From Pinus tabuliformis (taxonomy: Eukaryota > Streptophyta > Pinopsida > Pinales > Pinaceae): 64,000 nt of DNA. A program made the position numbers and the translations under genes. The stretch spans positions 363,789,750 to 363,853,749 of the forward strand of contig CM062814.1 of the NCBI GenBank assembly GCA_031772625.1. Reading direction: 5' to 3'. Numbering within the stretch: position 1 is the first letter of the stretch; every line of letters starts with the position of its first letter. The notes below the pieces were generated by a model. That model worked only from the letters and a program-made list of their open reading frames with translations, had not been told where the DNA came from and searched no databases. Shown in pieces: positions 60,093 through 64,000 of the stretch.

Positions 60093-61134
60093 TGTTATAG
60101 ACATTTTTGTGCCTTACAGCATTGAGCATGAAATGTCCATAATCCAAGGGATCCAAAGTCCCTAAAAGAGTTGTTCCTGCCCCTAAAGGAACAAGGTCAA
60201 CCAATGACAGCTTCTCCCAGAAGTTCTCCACCAAAAACCACTCAGAAACAGTCAATTCAGGATCAATTCAGAAGCTCTTCTAGCTGCCTACGTTGCAATG
60301 CACCCCAGTACACTAGCTAGGTGCGTTGCAACGCACCTAAAAGCACTACCAAGGTGCGCTGAGTGAGAAATTCCAAATGGCAATGTCATTCCGCAAGGTG
60401 TACAGACACTGGAAGCTTCCAGAATCTTCCTCAATGACACTTGCCTCAATGAATTCGACTAGTGATGAGTAAGAGGCTCTCAACCTCCAAGTGGAAGCAA
60501 GAACTGACAGAGAGAAGCCACAAGTCAAAACATAAGCTGACTCATCCTCTCTGCTTACATCTATATATGGATCTCTCACCCAGAGGTCCAGGAGGCTGGA
60601 ATTTTGTACTTTGCAGAGAATTGTTGTTTGTTTGAGATTGAGATTAGTACATTGGGTGATTTATTCTTTGTTGGAGGAGAGGAAGGGATTCCTTTGCTGG
60701 GAGGTAGATACTGGATTGGGACTCACTTGGTTGTATCTCCTCTTGGACTTTCTTATCATATCAATAAAACTATTTGAGTTTCTCCTATGTGCTTGTATAT
60801 CAATGATGCTTTGTTATATTTGCACATTTAGTTTAATCTGATCCTGAGCTTTTTATGAATGTATATCTATATCTTCGTGTAGTTTCTCTCTCTTGTGATC
60901 TTGCAGGAATTCGGTGAAGCTGGGCCGGTAAGGGAGCAGGGAGCTGGGAGCCATTGAAGAGAGGAACGATTGGATCAACAAACTAGCGAAAGACACAGGT
61001 TAGTTACATCCTTTCTCCTCATTTACATTTCATAAAGAAGAATACTCAAGTAGTTTTCCTTGTTTGTTACTAAGGCACTATCACACCTTAGAGTGGGATA
61101 GGGGCGTTCTGAATGGATACTTTTCCCAACAACA
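60093..61134 (+). repeat. 3' LTR of the Tat-like element
   Basis: 1042 bp, same ends as 51319-52363. It carries a perfect 22-bp palindrome at 60318-60339 that is broken by two substitutions in the 5' LTR (51544-51565). The antisense frame 59902-60255 overlaps this LTR and its edge and is not a gene. Confidence 0.95.
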
Positions 61135-62040
61135 CATAGTGGTTGGCATCCCAAGCCGACCTAAAAGTTGTTGTGGCTAGTTGAGTTGTGGAGTGCCCAG
61201 TTGTAGTTATGTTGGTCATAGGGGAGGCTCTCATCCCATGTGCATGGATTCTTTGAGTTGTACATGTGCAGAATGTGTACAATCATCATGTGGATGAACT
61301 CCGTTTGCCATCAGTTTGGGGATGGAAGGTTGTGGAATTAGTGAGCTTGGTGTCTAGCATCGACCAGCGAGCGGACCAAAATGTACTGAGGAACCTACTA
61401 TCCCGATCTAAGATGATAGACTATGGGATCCCACAGTGTACCCACACTCATTCAAAGAAGAGTTTAGAAGTGCATTCTACTGTGATACTCTTCTTGCAGG
61501 CCGTCATAATGGTCATCTTCGAGAATAGGTCAATGAGCATAAAAATAGAGTCATTTCCATGCTTAGTACAAGGAAGGCCTCACATTTAATCCATGGAGAT
61601 GGATTCCCAAGGTCGACTAGCAGTAGGTAGTAGAGTATAGAGTCCTTGATTCTTGATGGCCGGTTTGGCTATGGCACAGGCAGTGCAGGATCTGATGTAC
61701 TTCCTAACATCCTGTCCAAGATTTGTCCAATAGAAATACTTCTATAATATTGCCACTTTTTTCTCTACACTGAAATGCCTAGTGGCCCGATTGTAGTGCG
61801 ATTCCCATACCATCTTCACTTGCTCGCTTGAAGGAACACAAAGGTGTCCCATATGGCATAACGATGCATCCTCGAGGTGAAAATATGGAAATTGCTAAAC
61901 CCCAAAGAGCATATGGTACATGTGGTCGAATTCTGGGTCACTTTTGTAGAGAAGTAGCCAATCAGAAGTCTCATGCCCACAAGAGTTGAGCATGATAGTT
62001 AATGCCATGATCGGTGGTCAGTTGAGGAGGTCTACAACAT
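61135..62040 (-). pseudogene. Integrase of the interrupted minus-strand gypsy element
   Basis: Minus-strand sequence from about 62040 down to 61135 continues into 51318 and then the integrase C-terminus at 50858-51055. Translation is broken by many stops, so only scattered core features can be followed ('ACKKSI', 'HPQTDG'-like blocks around 61300-61500). The assignment rests mainly on position between RNase H and the integrase tail. Confidence 0.65.
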
Positions 62041-63233
62041 TATTTGTACTACCCTTCTTGTACTTGATATTCAAATGGAACTGTTGTAAGTATGTGGACC
62101 ACTTCTGATGGCGATCATTCTGCAACTTGCCTTGCATCTGTATGAATTGCAAGGGTCAGTGGTTTGTGTGGATGACCGTTTCCTTCCACAAAATGTAATG
62201 CTTCCATTGTCGAAAGACCTGCACAATGGAATACATCTCTTTATCATAAGTGGGATACTTCCAGACCATGTCTAAAAGTGTCTCACTGTGATATGCCACT
62301 AGATGCCCCTGTTTTGTAAGGACTACCCCAATAGCATAGTCAGATGCATTTGTCTCGATCTCAAATGGTTGTTACAAGTCTGGTAATGTGAGCACTGGTG
62401 TAGAGGAGAGGCAATGTTTCAACCTGCGAATTCCTTCTATTGAGATTCAGACCAAAAGAATTTTTCTTTCTCTCCTCCTTTGGTGACTTGACTCAAGGGC
62501 CAAGTGATATGAGAGAACCCCAACAAGAACCTGCGGTAGAAATTGGTAAGACCCAGAAATTTGCGGAGCTCTGTCAGAGTGATTGGGGCTGGCCAATCCT
62601 GAATGACTTGGATCTTGGCTGGATCCACTTGCACCCACTGTTCATCAGTAACGTATCCTAGACACTAAACTTGGGTCATGCCAAAAGAACATTTCTCGAA
62701 ATTGGCACACATCTTGTTTTGTTGCAGTGTTTGGAGAACCTCTTGGAGGTGGTGGAAGTGCTCTTCCCAACTCTAGCTAAAGAACACAATGTCATCCAAG
62801 TATACCACTACAAATGAGTTGGTGACTGGCTGTAAGATGTCATCCATGACCTCATGAAGGTTGTAGGAGCATTCGTCAACCCAAAAGGCATAACCAACCA
62901 TTTGAAAAGGCCCTCCTTGGTTTTGAAGGCAGTCTTCCACACATCGGAGGGTTCGATTGGTACTTGGTGATATACAGACTTCAAGTCGATCTTGCTGAAA
63001 TATTTTTCTCACGTGAGTTGGTCCAGAAGGTCATTAATCCATTGGATCGGGTACCTATTCCAGATAGTGATATTGTCTAGCACCCGATAGTCAATACAGA
63101 GTCTCCATGTCCCATCCTTCTTCTGTACCAACACGATTAGGCTCCCACATGGCGATGAACTTAGAGAAATGTGACCTTTATGTAGTAGCTCAAGAATTTT
63201 CCTCTTGATTTCATCGTTCTCCAGAACAGTGCA
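62041..63233 (-). pseudogene. Reverse transcriptase and RNase H of the interrupted gypsy element
   Basis: The RT catalytic box Y-L-D-D is at 62791-62802 on the minus strand with both Asp intact ('[13 protein letters not shown]'). The following RT thumb segment 'VDPAKIQVIQDWPAP' and 'LRKFLGLTNFYRRFLLGFSH' is in another frame (62437-62634). RNase H sequence follows toward 62041. The open pieces are short and frameshifted. Confidence 0.88.
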
Positions 63234-63959
63234 TCAATAGATTAGTCCATTGGGTAATGGCACACCTGGGGTCAGATCGATGGAGCGCTTGACCTGACAG
63301 TGCAGAGGCACCCCTGCGGGGGAGGTGAAGATGTCCTTGTACTCCTCCACGAACTTGTCTATCTGTTGTTGTCGTGTGAAGGGGCCTTGTCTGGGGGTCG
63401 TGGCCAATGTCTTCTTCTTTCCTTGAGGGTGTATCATCAGGAAAACAAAATTTCCAGTTCTTAAAATTAGTTTATTGCATTGTTTTGCAGTAACCAGAGA
63501 GATGGCAATACGTGGAGCTACCTTCAGTATCCTATACAACTTATTTTCTCATGTAATAATAACAATGCGAGGCCTTGACTCATACACAACATGTCACTTC
63601 CACAAGTTTGGTTGGCCTAATAATACATCACAAACATCAAGGGGAGAAATGTCACATAATACCTCGTTCATGAAGGGCTTGATATTGTATGGAAGGCGAC
63701 ATTGTTGGCTCATGCCCAGATCTCGTCCTTGGTGAAGCCACCAGATGGTGTATGGTTGTGGGTGTGCTATGGTCAGTAAGCCCAACCAGTTAACGACTTC
63801 TACTACAATGAGGTTCTTTTGGCTCCCGTTGTCAACAATGAACTGTAGTGGGGAACCCTTCACCCACATCTGGGAGTGGAAGAGATGCTTCTCCTCCTCT
63901 GGATCTTTGGGTTCCTCATTCTGGATCTTTTTTGTGGTGATGGTGGTGTTGGGCTCCAC
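63234..63959 (-). pseudogene. Protease and linker of the interrupted gypsy element
   Basis: 63594-63959 holds the protease box 'LQFIVDNGSQKNLIVVEVV' (D-N-G-S in place of the usual D-S/T-G) and 'DVCDVLLGQPNLW'. 63234-63539 continues into the linker 'CNKLILRTGNFVFLMIHPQG' and 'VEEYKDIFTSPAGVPLH'. The D-N-G-S form also appears, to my memory, in relatives. gag and the 5' LTR lie beyond the right edge of the window. Confidence 0.87.
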
Positions 63960-64000
63960 ATCAATAATCTGCTTCCCCTTATCATTCCACTTGTCGGGTT
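63960..64000 (-). other. Window edge inside the gypsy element
   Basis: Too short to interpret; probably the gag-protease junction of the same element. Confidence 0.4.

Larger units (their letters stand above)
51319..61134 (+). mobile_element. Tat/Ogre-like Ty3/gypsy element with gag-protease only (non-autonomous)
   Basis: 9816 bp with LTRs 51319-52363 and 60093-61134, flanked by cattg and catag (5 bp, one mismatch). The PBS starts TTGGCGACTCC, unlike the initiator-Met type in the other elements, and a PPT lies at 60079-60092. It encodes a long Gag, a zinc knuckle, a protease and the start of the linker toward RT. RT, RNase H and integrase are absent, and the last 2 kb is noncoding. It is inserted in the integrase region of a minus-strand gypsy element. 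The Tat/Ogre assignment rests on the PBS type and protease-linker sequence (inference). Confidence 0.9.

Noticed and set aside
59902-60255. 117-codon minus-strand frame
   Set aside because: It overlaps the 3' LTR and recurs as shorter pieces in the 5' LTR (51278-51481); an artefact of repeat DNA.

Overview
The window reads as nuclear DNA from a seed plant with a large, repeat-rich genome, most likely a gymnosperm. That assignment is inference: it rests on plant-type Ty3/gypsy elements with long LTRs, nested insertions, very AT-rich spacers, long AT microsatellites and one plant laccase gene with its usual exon pattern. There are no bacterial-style operons, rRNA genes, convincing tRNA genes or CRISPR arrays. 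Only one intact host gene is visible: a six-exon laccase (multicopper oxidase) at 25020-27548 on the plus strand, predicted to give a 567-residue secreted protein with all four copper-ligand motifs.

Layout. 1-8514: noncoding, AT-rich. It is dominated by two diverged copies of a long repeat (about 1985-3850 and 5337-7790). The second copy contains three units with an exact 307-bp period, the third of which is split by a 302-bp MITE (6182-6483). 8515-19080: a complete but decayed chromovirus-type Ty3/gypsy element (8520-19075), with 2.8-kb LTRs, a perfect 5-bp target duplication, PBS, gag, protease, RT, RNase H, integrase, chromodomain and PPT. 19622-22463: a 376-bp tandem duplication whose second unit carries a 5'-truncated LINE (20179-22321). 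22464-25019: AT-rich spacer, then the laccase upstream region with an imperfect internal duplication. 25020-27651: laccase and its 3' end. 29080-30770: a satellite-like array whose units end in AT or GT microsatellites. 33245-36238: a noncoding LTR element with 183-bp LTRs, lying in minus orientation. 37481-48195: a decayed plus-strand retroelement reading frame interrupted by a complete minus-strand Ty3/gypsy element (40161-46575). 49340-50044: a fragment of a second copy of the 183-bp-LTR family. 50045-64000: a minus-strand Ty3/gypsy element, running off the right edge, that was itself interrupted by a 9.8-kb Tat/Ogre-like element (51319-61134). That inner element keeps gag and protease but has lost RT, RNase H and integrase.

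How the parts relate. The laccase is the only gene expected to act for the plant: it would be exported and oxidise phenolics in the cell wall. Everything else is mobile DNA or its remains, in at least three nested layers (LINE in a tandem repeat, gypsy in an older retroelement, Tat-like in gypsy). Most coding stops are single transitions such as TGG to TAG or TGA and CGA or CAG to a stop, as expected from long methylation and deamination of silenced elements.
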